DNA from: an uncultured Lachnospiraceae bacterium
Lineage (GTDB): Bacteria; Bacillota; Clostridia; Lachnospirales; Lachnospiraceae
Length of the DNA stretch: 64,000 nt
Assembly (NCBI GenBank): GCA_944376125.1
Contig: CALWBQ010000008.1
Location: forward strand, 1-64,000
Reading direction: 5' to 3'
Each line of letters starts with the position of its first letter. Positions within the stretch are counted from its first letter, which is position 1. The translations under genes and the position numbers were made by a program. Shown here piece after piece: positions 44,181 to 52,600 of this stretch. Below the pieces are notes generated by a model. That model saw only the letters and a list, made by a program, of their open reading frames with translations. It was not told the origin of the DNA and did not search any database.

Positions 44181-45136
44181 TCCTCTCTCTTGCTTGTTCT
44201 CCGATGTTTTCGGTACTGAGCCCCAATCCTGGGGTCAATAAAGGCATACAGAATATCCACCACTAGCAGAATAATCCCAAATACCAGGGCGATAAAGAGG
44301 ATTCCGCCTTGCACTGCCGGATAATCGCGGCTGTTGATAGCCGTCATGATGTAAGTGCCGATGCCTGGAACTGAGAAGATCGTCTCGGCCACAACTACGC
44401 CGCCTATGGTAATACCCAGCATCTGCCCCGCCTGTGTTGTAATAGGAATCAAGGCATTTCTCAGCGCGTGGACAAACGTGATTTTAAAGGGCGAGACTCC
44501 TTTGGCCTTTGCCGTTACAATATAGTCCTGGCGCACTACTTCCAGCATACTGGATCGCGTCAGACGGGCCATCGTCCCCGCATGCGAGACGCCAAAGGCC
44601 AAAACTGGAAGCACCATGTACTCCCATCCTCCCCACCCGCCGGAAGGAAGCCAGTGGAGCTTCAGAGCAAAAACCAGAGAGAGAAGAAGTCCCAGCAGAA
44701 ATCCTGGCATAGACGCCCCGATCAGCGCCAGTAGCATTGCCGTATTGTCGATCCAGGTGTTCTGTTTCACGGCTGCTACGATCCCCATGATCGTCCCAAA
44801 GATAATGGAAAAGGCCACAGAGAAGACTGCCAGCTCAAAGCTCACCGAAAACCTCTCAATAACCTCTGATGAAACGCTGGCTCCAGTTCGGTAAGAATAG
44901 CCCAAATTTCCTTCCAAAAGCAGCTGCTTAAAATAATTGCCCAGACGCACGAAGTATCCGTCATCCAACCCTAATCTCGCCCGGATCTGCTGGATTTCCT
45001 CCGCTGTAGCGTCTGCTCCTGCTAAGGCAGACGCCGCATCGCCTTTTGCAAAGTACATTAATGTAAAGATCAGGACAATGACGCCAACGAGAACCGGGAT
45101 CATCATCAGGATTCTTTTTCCAATATACTTCAGCAC
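44177..45136 (-). CDS. dppB: Peptide ABC transporter permease DppB
   Basis: A permease of about 319 residues with six helices. The expected N-terminus LKYIGKRILMMIPVLVGVIV starts at a GTG (45136) preceded at 11 bases by AAAGGAG; an in-frame start at 45217 would add a basic 27-residue extension. The DppB features GLDDGYFVRLGNYFKQLLLEG and the EAA loop (VTAKAKGVSPFKITFVHALR) are visible. It overlaps dppC and lies behind the M20 gene by about 130 bases, which may hold a secondary promoter. Confidence 0.9.
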   Translation of the reverse strand: MLKYIGKRILMMIPVLVGVIVLIFTLMYFAKGDAASALAGADATAEEIQQIRARLGLDDGYFVRLGNYFKQLLLEGNLGYSYRTGASVSSEVIERFSVSFELAVFSVAFSIIFGTIMGIVAAVKQNTWIDNTAMLLALIGASMPGFLLGLLLSLVFALKLHWLPSGGWGGWEYMVLPVLAFGVSHAGTMARLTRSSMLEVVRQDYIVTAKAKGVSPFKITFVHALRNALIPITTQAGQMLGITIGGVVVAETIFSVPGIGTYIMTAINSRDYPAVQGGILFIALVFGIILLVVDILYAFIDPRIGAQYRKHRRTSKREE

Positions 45137-45268
45137 TTTTCTATACACTCCTTTCTGCACCGCTGAGGGATTGCTGTTTCCTCTCAGACGGCTCTGTCTT
45201 TTGTTATATTTTACCAATCCTTATTCTTTTATTCCAATTGTTCTTGTCTATTTATCCTATAAATAATT

Positions 45269-46435
45269 TCAATAGGTTCCTTTACCCAACAGATCCAGCG
45301 CCACTTGGACAAACACTGCCGCCCCTAAAGGAATGACTGATTCATCGATCACCATAGTAGGGCTGTGGACCGGACTGCTGCCCCCTGCCCCCACCTTGAT
45401 GCAGGTGCTGGGCGCCAGGACGCAGAAGTTCCCAAAATCGTCCCCGCCCATTCCAGGGCCGGTGATATAGATATCCTTCTCCGGGTCATCCACGATCTTT
45501 TTAGCCGCCTGGATGGCCGTCTCTGTGACCTCCACGTCTGTAATCACAGGCCGGGTTCCAAGCATATACTCTAATCTAGCCTCTGCGCCGTGGGCCCGGG
45601 CAATCCCCTCCGCCAGGGTCCGTATTTTCTCTTCTATCGGCTTCTGAAGCTCCGTGTCCATGTAACGGACAGTTCCCTCCAGGTAGGCGTCCCCTGATAT
45701 CACATTCCAGCGTGTTCCGGCGTTGACAATGCCCACAGACACCACGGCTGCCTTCATAGGATCAATAAACCTGGAAACCACCGTCTGCAGGGCCACAATG
45801 ATCTCCGCAGCCACGTAGACTGCGTCAACTCCCAGGTGGGGCATGGCGCCGTGGCACCCCTTAGATTTGATGCGGATAGAAAACCGGTCCGAGGCCGCCA
45901 GCTGAGGGCCGGGACAGAAACCGATCATCCCCGGCCTCACGGTGGGATTGACATGGATCCCCACAAAGTGGTCCACGCCCTCGGCCGCCCCCTGGCCTAT
46001 GAGAGCCGCTGATCCCTCGCCGCTCTCCTCCGCCGGCTGAAAGATGAATTTCACCGTTCCCCTTATCCGGCCTTTTAACCGGCTCAGAATTTTCGCTGCC
46101 CCCAAAAGCATCGAGGTATGGGAATCATGGCCGCAGGCGTGCATAACACCAGGATTGACTGATGCAAAATCCAGCCCAGTCTCCTCCGTGATCGTCAGGG
46201 CGTCCATATCTGCCCGCAGTGCCACTGTCTTTCCCGGTTCATCCCCCTGGATCCAAGCCATCAGACCCGTAGGATCAAACCTCCGGTAAGAAATGCCCAA
46301 ACGTTCCAGCTCCTCAGCCACCTTCTGAGTGGTACGGAATTCGTGCATACTGATCTCCGGATGCATGTGAAGATCCCTCCTGAAGGCAATCAGTTCAGGG
46401 CCGATTTCTTCCGCCATTTTTCTGATCTCATTCAT
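45269..46435 (-). CDS. M20 family metal-dependent amidohydrolase
   Basis: An enzyme of about 388 residues of the peptidase M20D group (N-acyl amino acid amidohydrolase, hippurate hydrolase, IAA-amino acid hydrolase). The metal motifs HACGHDSHTSMLLGAAK, QPAEESGEGSAALI and the C-terminal MGGDDFGNF are intact. It cleaves an acyl or carbamoyl group from an amino acid. The start at 46435 has AGGAGG upstream; the longer form from 46516 overlaps the neighbour. It sits between MmgE/PrpD and the peptide transporter, so it may process what is imported. Confidence 0.92.
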   Translation of the reverse strand: MNEIRKMAEEIGPELIAFRRDLHMHPEISMHEFRTTQKVAEELERLGISYRRFDPTGLMAWIQGDEPGKTVALRADMDALTITEETGLDFASVNPGVMHACGHDSHTSMLLGAAKILSRLKGRIRGTVKFIFQPAEESGEGSAALIGQGAAEGVDHFVGIHVNPTVRPGMIGFCPGPQLAASDRFSIRIKSKGCHGAMPHLGVDAVYVAAEIIVALQTVVSRFIDPMKAAVVSVGIVNAGTRWNVISGDAYLEGTVRYMDTELQKPIEEKIRTLAEGIARAHGAEARLEYMLGTRPVITDVEVTETAIQAAKKIVDDPEKDIYITGPGMGGDDFGNFCVLAPSTCIKVGAGGSSPVHSPTMVIDESVIPLGAAVFVQVALDLLGKGTY

Positions 46436-46469
46436 AATAGCAATCCTCCTCTCTGCCCAATCAGGCCTC

Positions 46470-47894
46470 CTATTTATTGCTGGTGAACAGTGGGCTGATC
46501 TCGCTGATGTCCTCACAGTCTTCCAAATTTACCAGAGCCTTCACAGCCTTATCAATCCGATCCTGCGACAGCGCCGGCGCTGCCTCGATCCGGAATCGGT
46601 CTGCAAATTCCTGGTTTGTCATCATATTTCTCGGATGTCCCGGATGGCAGTCCATGGTTTCGCTGTAGACAGAGCCGTCTTTCATCCGGATAGTCAGGGT
46701 TTTGACCGGAAACTTTCCTTCCTGGAAATTTTTAAAGCAGTCCCCCAAAATATCCGGCTTTTTAGGGCCTCCATGTACTTTTTCCGCCAGCTCTAGGATC
46801 CTGGGATCTGTCAGCCGCGCCTCGTCAAACCAGCTTGGGCCTGGAACCGAATCAAGCAGGTAAGTCGCCAGCATAAACGGAGCACTGAATTGAGCCTGAG
46901 TCAGAGAATTAAATCCCTCTTTCGAAAAATACATGCGTCCGGCTGTCGGCGGATCCAGGATAATCTCCTGGATATTTTCCGGCTGTATCTGATGTCTCTC
47001 TTTCAGGACAGAGGCCAACTCAATAGGTGTCTGGAGCCACATGTTCGCCGGCCAGTGCTTAATCAGAATCTCCATAGTCAGCCAACGTTTTCCCAGGTCT
47101 TTGGTGTACCACTCCGGCTTTGGTTCCGGCGTCATATGGTAATCAAACGTATAAGTATCGTCAAAACAATCCTGATAATTGTCTACGCCAGCTTTTGCGA
47201 TCATCGCACACAGAATACCGTCCTTAGATCTCAGCCCATGCTCAAAATGATAGGCATCGGACATGGTAATATGGTGGAGATTGCTGGGAATCGGACAGCA
47301 CAGTACGCCAAACCCAAAAGCCTGGTTTATCTGCTCTGCATTGAGCCCAAGCAGTTTCGCCGCCGGGGTGACGCCAGCAAAAATCTGCCAAGAGGTCAGC
47401 CCCCATCCTTTCATAATGTCCCATCCTTTGGGGGGCTGAACCGCCATCGCCACTCGCTGGTATACTTCATAACCGGCCACCACCGCCGCCAAAAGCTCTT
47501 TCCCGCTTTTGTGGTACCCCTCGGCCGCCGCCCAGGCACAGGGAATTACGCTGGCTGACGGATGGCCAGTCCAGGAGCAGTCCTCCCAATCCAGAGCATC
47601 TGCCAGGGTGCTGTTGCAGAAGGCGGCGCTGGTCATGCTTACCTTGCTTCCATCCATCCAGAGTGTCGCCTCTGGTTCACCTGTCCCGCAGCTCTTTCCG
47701 ATTTTTACCGCTTTTTCCGCCAGCGGAAGTCCTTTTGCCCCCAGGGAGACGCCGATGGTCTGCATAACCATATTTTTGGCCCTCTCTCTAACTTCCTCCG
47801 GAATTTCTTCATACCTTAATTTTTCTGTAAACTCAGCTAACTCTTGGGTATAATGCGTATGTATGTCGCTGCTGTTTATGCGGAATCTGCTCAT
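46470..47894 (-). CDS. MmgE/PrpD family protein
   Basis: A 474-residue protein of the MmgE/PrpD (2-methylcitrate dehydratase-like) superfamily. Signature regions are SAAFCNSTLADALDWEDCSW near residues 90-110, FGFGVLCCPIPSNLHHITMS, and KSKDGILCAMIAKAG-like helical turns. Members dehydrate or isomerise hydroxy-acids; many have unassigned substrates. Its ATG overlaps the stop of the NTF2-like gene, so the two are coupled. AGGAGG precedes the ATG. In this cluster it may act on the carboxylic acid part of the substrate. Confidence 0.9.
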   Translation of the reverse strand: MSRFRINSSDIHTHYTQELAEFTEKLRYEEIPEEVRERAKNMVMQTIGVSLGAKGLPLAEKAVKIGKSCGTGEPEATLWMDGSKVSMTSAAFCNSTLADALDWEDCSWTGHPSASVIPCAWAAAEGYHKSGKELLAAVVAGYEVYQRVAMAVQPPKGWDIMKGWGLTSWQIFAGVTPAAKLLGLNAEQINQAFGFGVLCCPIPSNLHHITMSDAYHFEHGLRSKDGILCAMIAKAGVDNYQDCFDDTYTFDYHMTPEPKPEWYTKDLGKRWLTMEILIKHWPANMWLQTPIELASVLKERHQIQPENIQEIILDPPTAGRMYFSKEGFNSLTQAQFSAPFMLATYLLDSVPGPSWFDEARLTDPRILELAEKVHGGPKKPDILGDCFKNFQEGKFPVKTLTIRMKDGSVYSETMDCHPGHPRNMMTNQEFADRFRIEAAPALSQDRIDKAVKALVNLEDCEDISEISPLFTSNK

Positions 47895-48529
47895 TCTCTA
47901 TCCTCCTCTCTTATCTGTCCTTCCAGCCATCTGCTGCTTTCCTTATATAATCTCTCTATCGTCTCCGGGCGGTCCTCCCCGGCCATATCTCCATTAGGTG
48001 TACCGCCATAATGAACCTGCCTCAGCATCATATTAGCGTAGGTTGGGCGATAGCGGTTCAGTTCCTCTCTATCCGCTGAGAAAGTGCCGTCTGTATACGC
48101 CGACCGCATCGTATCCTTCTCATAAATAGCATCCATAAAACAGATCTTCCAAATTCCGCCCCGCTTTTCCACTCGGTAATGCAGTCTGGTATGAGTAGAC
48201 AAATCCACAATATCACCATCCAGCGGGCAGCGGATCTGAATCATAGTAATACACTCTGCAATTGCCCGATCCCCTTTCTTCCACACTACAGTGTCAAAAA
48301 TCTTATGCTTAGCCGGGGCCGGCCGCACTTGAGACGCGCTGACGAACTGATCCGGCCCCCCTTTCATCCATGAAACATTGATCTCTGCGTCATCATGGTA
48401 GCAAGCGCGCATCTCATCCCAGTGCATATAATCCCTGCAGTACCGTTCAAACTCTATCAGTTCCCGGATATTAGCCTTATCCTGCACATCTTCCAATGAA
48501 TTTTGTCCCATAGGACATTGATAAAACAT
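47891..48529 (-). CDS. NTF2-like (SnoaL-type) protein
   Basis: A 212-residue protein with a SnoaL/nuclear transport factor 2 fold. The N-terminal helix segment ANIRELIEFERYCRDYMHWD and the following YHDDAEINVSWMKGG are typical of SnoaL-like ring-cleft enzymes, and RLHYRVEKRGGIWKICFMDA is a core strand pair. Such proteins act as small isomerases, dehydratases or hydrolases. GGAGGAGG precedes the ATG. It is the first gene of the long minus-strand block and overlaps MmgE/PrpD, suggesting paired action on one intermediate. Confidence 0.85.
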   Translation of the reverse strand: MFYQCPMGQNSLEDVQDKANIRELIEFERYCRDYMHWDEMRACYHDDAEINVSWMKGGPDQFVSASQVRPAPAKHKIFDTVVWKKGDRAIAECITMIQIRCPLDGDIVDLSTHTRLHYRVEKRGGIWKICFMDAIYEKDTMRSAYTDGTFSADREELNRYRPTYANMMLRQVHYGGTPNGDMAGEDRPETIERLYKESSRWLEGQIREEDRE

Positions 48530-48800
48530 AGTCCTCCTCCTTCTGCATCAATTTCCTGAATTTTTCCAGATTGTTTTCAATCTATGGGAGATTTTTCTCT
48601 TGTTTTAAGATTTCTTTTTTTCTCGCTGGTTTTCCTCTGACTGTCTGCACAATTTTTTCTCTTTGTTTTTGTGCATTTTGCCCATTTCGTTCCCCCAAAA
48701 ACGGATTTTTTTATTTATTTCAGAAAACAGAGGAGTTATCGCTGCCGGCGGAGAATAAAGCACATAGAAACAAAAATACCGTTTTGATAAGGAGGCAACT
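48530..48800. other. Divergent intergenic region of the opine-like cluster
   Basis: A 271-base AT-rich gap between the minus-strand block and the octopine dehydrogenase-family gene. It contains a small perfect inverted repeat GATTG-TTTT-CAATC (48569-48582) near the minus-strand start. AAGGAGG stands before the ATG at 48801. No clear consensus promoter was found on either strand, so the promoters may be activator-dependent. No regulator gene lies beside it. Confidence 0.5.
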
Positions 48801-49862
48801 ATGAAAAAAATTGCTATTGTCGGCTGCGGAGGTACCGGACACGCTCTTGCAGCCATATTAAGCCAAAGAGGCCACACGGTCTTCCTGACCGATGGGCCTC
48901 AGTACCGGGAAATGCTAGAAAAAAGCCGAAAAATCGGGGCGATCCGGCTGGCTGGAACTGTCTCCGGAGAAGGCCGCCCGGAATGTATCACCCCCGATGT
49001 GGAGACGGCGCTCTCCCTGGCTGAGCTTATCATCGTCTGCACTCTCTCCACCCGGGACGAAGAAGTTGCCCAGATGATCTGCCCTTACGTTACCCCGGAA
49101 AAACCAATTCTCATCAGTGCAGGAAATGGGGCTTCTCTGATTTTTCACCGCATTTTTGAACAGGCAGGAAAAGAAAATATCCTAGTCGGCGAAACCGGCG
49201 GCAATTTCTTCCCCTGCCGCTTGTCTGAGGACCGGACAGCCACGATCGGGCTTCCACTCTCACCTAAAAAAATAGCGGCTTTCCCGCCACAGAATACGCC
49301 TAGGCTGACAGCCGCTTTTCAGGAGGTGTGGGACTTTATCCCAGCTGACAGCATCCTCTGCACAGCATTCGATGGTCCCAATTTGATCTGCCACATGGCA
49401 GGAACTCTGCTCAATATATCGAAGATCGAAAACAGTGGCGGTACCTTCTCCCTCTTCCGGGATGGCATCAGCCCGGGTGTCATCAATCTTCTGGATGCCC
49501 TGTGGCAAGAAAAATGCCGGGTCTTTCAATTTTTTGGCTTTGAGCCCGCCCCGTCCCCACGCAAGATGTTCGAGGGCATCCTGGATCTGTCCAATGAGGA
49601 TTACCGATACTTTCGAGAAATGGACGGCCCTGGAAGCCTGGATCACCGATACATCAGCGAGGACGCTCCCTGCCTCACCTGTTTCTTTGTCTCCGTTGCC
49701 AGAGCCGCCGGCATCCCCGTTCCGCTTTTTGAAGGCATGACTGCACTGATGAGCGCCATCACGGGCAAGGACTTCTGCAGAGAGGGAAGAACCCTGAAAA
49801 ACCTGGGACTCGATTACTTGAAAGGAGAAGAACTTATTTCCTACTTCTGCTCTTCCCGATAA
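48801..49862 (+). CDS. Octopine/nopaline dehydrogenase family protein
   Basis: A 353-residue NAD(P)-dependent oxidoreductase. The Rossmann motif is IVGCGGTGHALAAILSQRGH at the N-terminus; the second half is the all-helical Octopine_DH domain (DRTATIGLPLSPKKIAAFPP, HMAGTLLNISKIENSGGTFS, CFFVSVARAAGIPVPLFEGM). Enzymes of this type make or break opines, which are N-carboxyalkyl amino acids formed from an amino acid and an oxoacid. AAGGAGG precedes the ATG. It is divergent from the transporter block, and its direction (synthesis or degradation) cannot be told from sequence. Confidence 0.9.
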   Translation: MKKIAIVGCGGTGHALAAILSQRGHTVFLTDGPQYREMLEKSRKIGAIRLAGTVSGEGRPECITPDVETALSLAELIIVCTLSTRDEEVAQMICPYVTPEKPILISAGNGASLIFHRIFEQAGKENILVGETGGNFFPCRLSEDRTATIGLPLSPKKIAAFPPQNTPRLTAAFQEVWDFIPADSILCTAFDGPNLICHMAGTLLNISKIENSGGTFSLFRDGISPGVINLLDALWQEKCRVFQFFGFEPAPSPRKMFEGILDLSNEDYRYFREMDGPGSLDHRYISEDAPCLTCFFVSVARAAGIPVPLFEGMTALMSAITGKDFCREGRTLKNLGLDYLKGEELISYFCSSR

Positions 49863-49940
49863 AAGATAAGTGCCCGCGTGCAGGGAACGGCACGCCTCAT
49901 CCCTGTGCCCTGACGCTATAGTTTCTTATTAGTAACCGAG

Positions 49941-49987
49941 GCACTATAAAGTGCTTACTTTACAACTCCGCCCAGCAGGGCTATGAT
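49941..49987 (+). promoter_or_regulatory. Promoter and upstream palindrome of the macrodomain-sirtuin operon
   Basis: TTTACA (49959-49964) and TATGAT (49982-49987) with a 17-base spacer lie about 35 bases before the ATG at 50023. A perfect palindrome GCACT-ATAA-AGTGC (49941-49954) ends 4 bases upstream of the -35 element and may bind a regulator. Confidence 0.5.
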
Positions 49988-50022
49988 ACTATCAGAATCA
50001 AGCTCAGGAAGGCGGCGGTACT

Positions 50023-50796
50023 ATGACCCAGGAAGAGAAACTCAACTATCTGATTCATTATTTATTGCGGGAAAACCGGGAGTATCAGAAGATCTCCGTC
50101 CCAGACAGCCCGGCAGACAAAAGGCGGCTGCTCCGCTCCCTTATGAATGTACGCCCACCCGCCCCTGCCGGCAGCGATTTTCTGAAAATTCAGGATGAAT
50201 ATCTTCAGGCCGAGACCTCTGCAAAGGGAATCACAGATCTCAAAGACCTTTCCCCGGTAAAACCCGGGCTGTATCTCTGGCAGGGCGATATTACCACTCT
50301 GCGCTGTGATGCCATCGTCAATGCCGCCAACAGCCGGATGCTGGGATGCTTCGTCCCCTGCCACGGCTGCATTGACAATGCCATTCACTCCGCCGCAGGG
50401 ATCCAGCTCCGCCTGGAATGTGCCCAGATCATGGCGCAGCAGCAGACGGAGGAACCCGCTGGGAAGGCGAAAATCACAAAGGCTTACAATCTCCCCTGCC
50501 GCTATGTGCTCCACACAGTAGGCCCGATTATTTTCGGGAATGTTGCCGCCGGTGACCGCCGCCTTCTGGCAGACTGTTACCGCTCCTGCCTGAAGCTGGC
50601 TGCATCCTGCAGGCTGAAAAGCGTTGCCTTCTGCTGCATTTCTACCGGCGAATTTCATTTTCCTAATAAACTGGCGGCGGAAATCGCGGTCCAAACAGTG
50701 ACAGAATTTCAAAAACAGGATCCTGATAGTCCGGAGGTGATTTTTAATGTTTTTAAAGACAGCGACTACGAAATATACGAACGACTTCTTCAATAA
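50023..50796 (+). CDS. Zinc-containing macrodomain ADP-ribosyl hydrolase
   Basis: A 257-residue macrodomain protein that removes ADP-ribose from proteins. The fold begins LYLWQGDITTLRCDAIVNAA (84-102) and carries the Zn-macro hallmark CFVPCHGCIDNAIHSAAG from Cys109, with Cys109, His114 and Cys116 fitting the zinc cluster. RYVLHTVGPII and CISTGEFHFPNK form the distal ribose loops. The N-terminal 75 residues are a small helical domain present in Zn-macros. GGCGG precedes the ATG. It overlaps the sirtuin gene by 50 bases, so both are made together as an opposing writer and eraser. Confidence 0.93.
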   Translation: MTQEEKLNYLIHYLLRENREYQKISVPDSPADKRRLLRSLMNVRPPAPAGSDFLKIQDEYLQAETSAKGITDLKDLSPVKPGLYLWQGDITTLRCDAIVNAANSRMLGCFVPCHGCIDNAIHSAAGIQLRLECAQIMAQQQTEEPAGKAKITKAYNLPCRYVLHTVGPIIFGNVAAGDRRLLADCYRSCLKLAASCRLKSVAFCCISTGEFHFPNKLAAEIAVQTVTEFQKQDPDSPEVIFNVFKDSDYEIYERLLQ

Positions 50797-51679
50797 TATA
50801 GACCGGCTGCAGGAACAGCTGTCCATATCCGATGCAGTGGTGATCGGCGCAGGCGCCGGGCTTTCCACCTCCGCCGGCTTTACCTACTCTGGCAGACGCT
50901 TTGAAGAAAATTTCCAGGATTTTATAGACAAATACGGTTTCCAAGATATGTATTCCGCAGGCTTTTATCCCTACGATACTCTGGAAGAGCACTGGGCATA
51001 CTGGAGCCGCTATATCTACATCAACCGCTACCAGGACGCCCCGAAGTCCGTCTACAGTGATCTTCTAGGCCTGGTCCGAGACCGGGATTACTTTGTCCTA
51101 ACCACAAATGTAGATCACTGCTTCCAGAAGGCTGGTTTTGACAAGCACAGACTGTTCTATACCCAGGGTGACTACGGGCTGTGGCAGTGCTCCCGGCCCT
51201 GCCATCAAAAAACCTATGACAACGAGACTGCTGTCCGGAAAATGGTGGAGGCACAGGGCTTTGCCCTCGGTGAAAATAATGAACTCATCGCACCGGGAAG
51301 GGAACGGCTGAGAATGGAAGTCCCCGGCGATCTGATTCCCCGGTGCCCAGTGTGCGGTGAAGCCATGTCCATGAACCTCCGGGCAGACAATACCTTTGTG
51401 GAAGACGCCGGCTGGCACACCGCTGCCCAGAGATACCAGGAGTTTTTAAGGCGCCATCAAGGGCTGCACATCCTGTTTCTCGAATTAGGAGTCGGAGGCA
51501 ACACCCCCGGCATCATCAAATACCCCTTCTGGCAGATGACGTACCAGAATCCGCATGCCGCATACGCCTGCATCAATTACGGGGATGCCTACGCGCCGAG
51601 AGAGATCGCAGAGCGCTCCATCTGCCTTGACGGAGATATTGGAGAGGTTCTGACCGTGCTCAAATCCCAGAACAGCTAA
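50747..51679 (+). CDS. Class M sirtuin (SirTM), protein ADP-ribosyltransferase
   Basis: A 310-residue NAD-binding sirtuin. The Rossmann core is GAGAGLSTSAGFTYSG (34-49), then TTNVDHCFQKAG with Asn121, and a zinc module with CSRPC and CPVCG. Gln140 takes the place of the usual catalytic histidine. The Asn-Gln spacing of 19 residues matches, from memory, the Asn118/Gln137 pair of the Streptococcus pyogenes SirTM, which transfers ADP-ribose rather than deacetylating. GGAGG lies 8 bases before the ATG. In known operons the target is a lipoylated GcvH-like protein; no such gene is adjacent here. Confidence 0.92.
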   Translation: MFLKTATTKYTNDFFNNIDRLQEQLSISDAVVIGAGAGLSTSAGFTYSGRRFEENFQDFIDKYGFQDMYSAGFYPYDTLEEHWAYWSRYIYINRYQDAPKSVYSDLLGLVRDRDYFVLTTNVDHCFQKAGFDKHRLFYTQGDYGLWQCSRPCHQKTYDNETAVRKMVEAQGFALGENNELIAPGRERLRMEVPGDLIPRCPVCGEAMSMNLRADNTFVEDAGWHTAAQRYQEFLRRHQGLHILFLELGVGGNTPGIIKYPFWQMTYQNPHAAYACINYGDAYAPREIAERSICLDGDIGEVLTVLKSQNS

Positions 51680-51723
51680 TAATCGGACAAACTGTCAGAC
51701 TTCCCATCCGTTTGACATTCGCA

Positions 51724-51832
51724 TAAAACCGAGCAGAAGGCGGTGATTAGCCGCTGGCCTCTCACGGCACCGCACATGCGGTTCTCAGATTCGGGACTTG
51801 CACCCTTAAGAAACGTGCGCCGCCAGGCGCAC
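51724..51832 (-). mobile_element. Deleted group II intron remnant
   Basis: On the minus strand, the element opens at 51832 with GTGCGCCTGGCGGCGCAC, a group II 5' end, followed by TTAAGGGTGCAAGTCCC as in domain I. It then jumps directly to an ACCGCATGTGCGGT hairpin resembling the end of domain V, a GTGAGAGG segment and CTAATCACCGCC with a bulged-A-like domain VI. The roughly 110 bases lack nearly all of domains I-IV and any reverse transcriptase. It sits right behind the terminator at 51836-51889, the same placement as the intron at the left edge. The 3' boundary is approximate. Confidence 0.65.
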
Positions 51833-51835
51833 CAC

Positions 51836-51889
51836 AAAGAAAAAGAGGGCACCCGTTCACAACCACGAAGCGGCTGAGGGGTACCCTCT
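51836..51889 (-). terminator. Intrinsic terminator after the response regulator
   Basis: On the minus strand, AGAGGGTACCC (51879-51889) pairs with GGGTGCCCTCT (51844-51854), allowing one G-U pair, and is followed by TTTTCTTT. The intron remnant begins four bases beyond. Confidence 0.8.
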
Positions 51890-51910
51890 ATGATAACATC
51901 CAGATTTATC

Positions 51911-52600
51911 CTAGACTTTAAAGCGGTAGCCTACTCCCCAAATTGTTTCTATGTATTGGGGCTTTGCTGTATTAAATTCTATTTTTTCACGGATCTTTTT
52001 AATGTGAACTGTGACAGTGGCAATATCTCCGATTGAGTCCATATCCCAAATTTTCTTAAAGAGCTCCTCCTTAGTAAAGACATGGTTGGGATGCTCTGCC
52101 AAAAAGGTTAGCAGGTCAAATTCCTTTGTGGTAAAATTCTTTTCCTCCCCATTGACCCAGACTCTGCGGGCTGTTTTATCAATTTTCAGCCCCCGGATCT
52201 CAATAATATCGTTCTCCGGAAGGCCGCTTCCGATAAGCCGCTCATACCGGGCCAGATGAGCCTTCACTCTAGCCACCATCTCGCTGGGCGAGAATGGCTT
52301 GGTAATATAATCGTCTGCTCCCAGGCCAAGTCCCCGAATCTTATCGATATCCTCTTTCTTGGCTGATACCATGATGATTGGGATATTCTTCTTTTCCCGG
52401 AACTGGCGGCATATCTCAAATCCATCCGTTCCAGGAAGCATCAGATCCAAGATCAGCAGATCAAAGTCTTCATTTAAGGCTCTCTTTAATCCCTCAGTTC
52501 CATCGTTTTCAATCTCCACTTCAAAACCTGACAGCTCCAGATAGTCCTTTTCCAGCTCTGCAATACTTTCTTCATCTTCAATTATCAGTATTCTGCTCAT
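51911..52600 (-). CDS. OmpR-family response regulator
   Basis: A regulator of about 229 residues. The receiver domain (1-120) has the phosphoacceptor Asp52 in LILDLMLPGTDGF, the acidic pair in IIEDEE and the conserved Lys in VSAKK. The C-terminal winged helix (130-229) includes LTFLAEHPNHVFTKEELFKK and the typical IWGVGYRF end. AGGAGG precedes the ATG at 52600, inside the 3' end of the kinase gene (23-base overlap); an upstream in-frame start at 52696 would lie deep in the kinase. It forms a two-component pair with the kinase at 52578. Confidence 0.95.
   Translation of the reverse strand: MSRILIIEDEESIAELEKDYLELSGFEVEIENDGTEGLKRALNEDFDLLILDLMLPGTDGFEICRQFREKKNIPIIMVSAKKEDIDKIRGLGLGADDYITKPFSPSEMVARVKAHLARYERLIGSGLPENDIIEIRGLKIDKTARRVWVNGEEKNFTTKEFDLLTFLAEHPNHVFTKEELFKKIWDMDSIGDIATVTVHIKKIREKIEFNTAKPQYIETIWGVGYRFKV

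Noticed and set aside
49866..49905. Possible terminator after the octopine dehydrogenase-family gene
   Set aside because: A GCGTGC/GCACGC hairpin can form, but there is no U tract and the stem is short; not strong enough to list.
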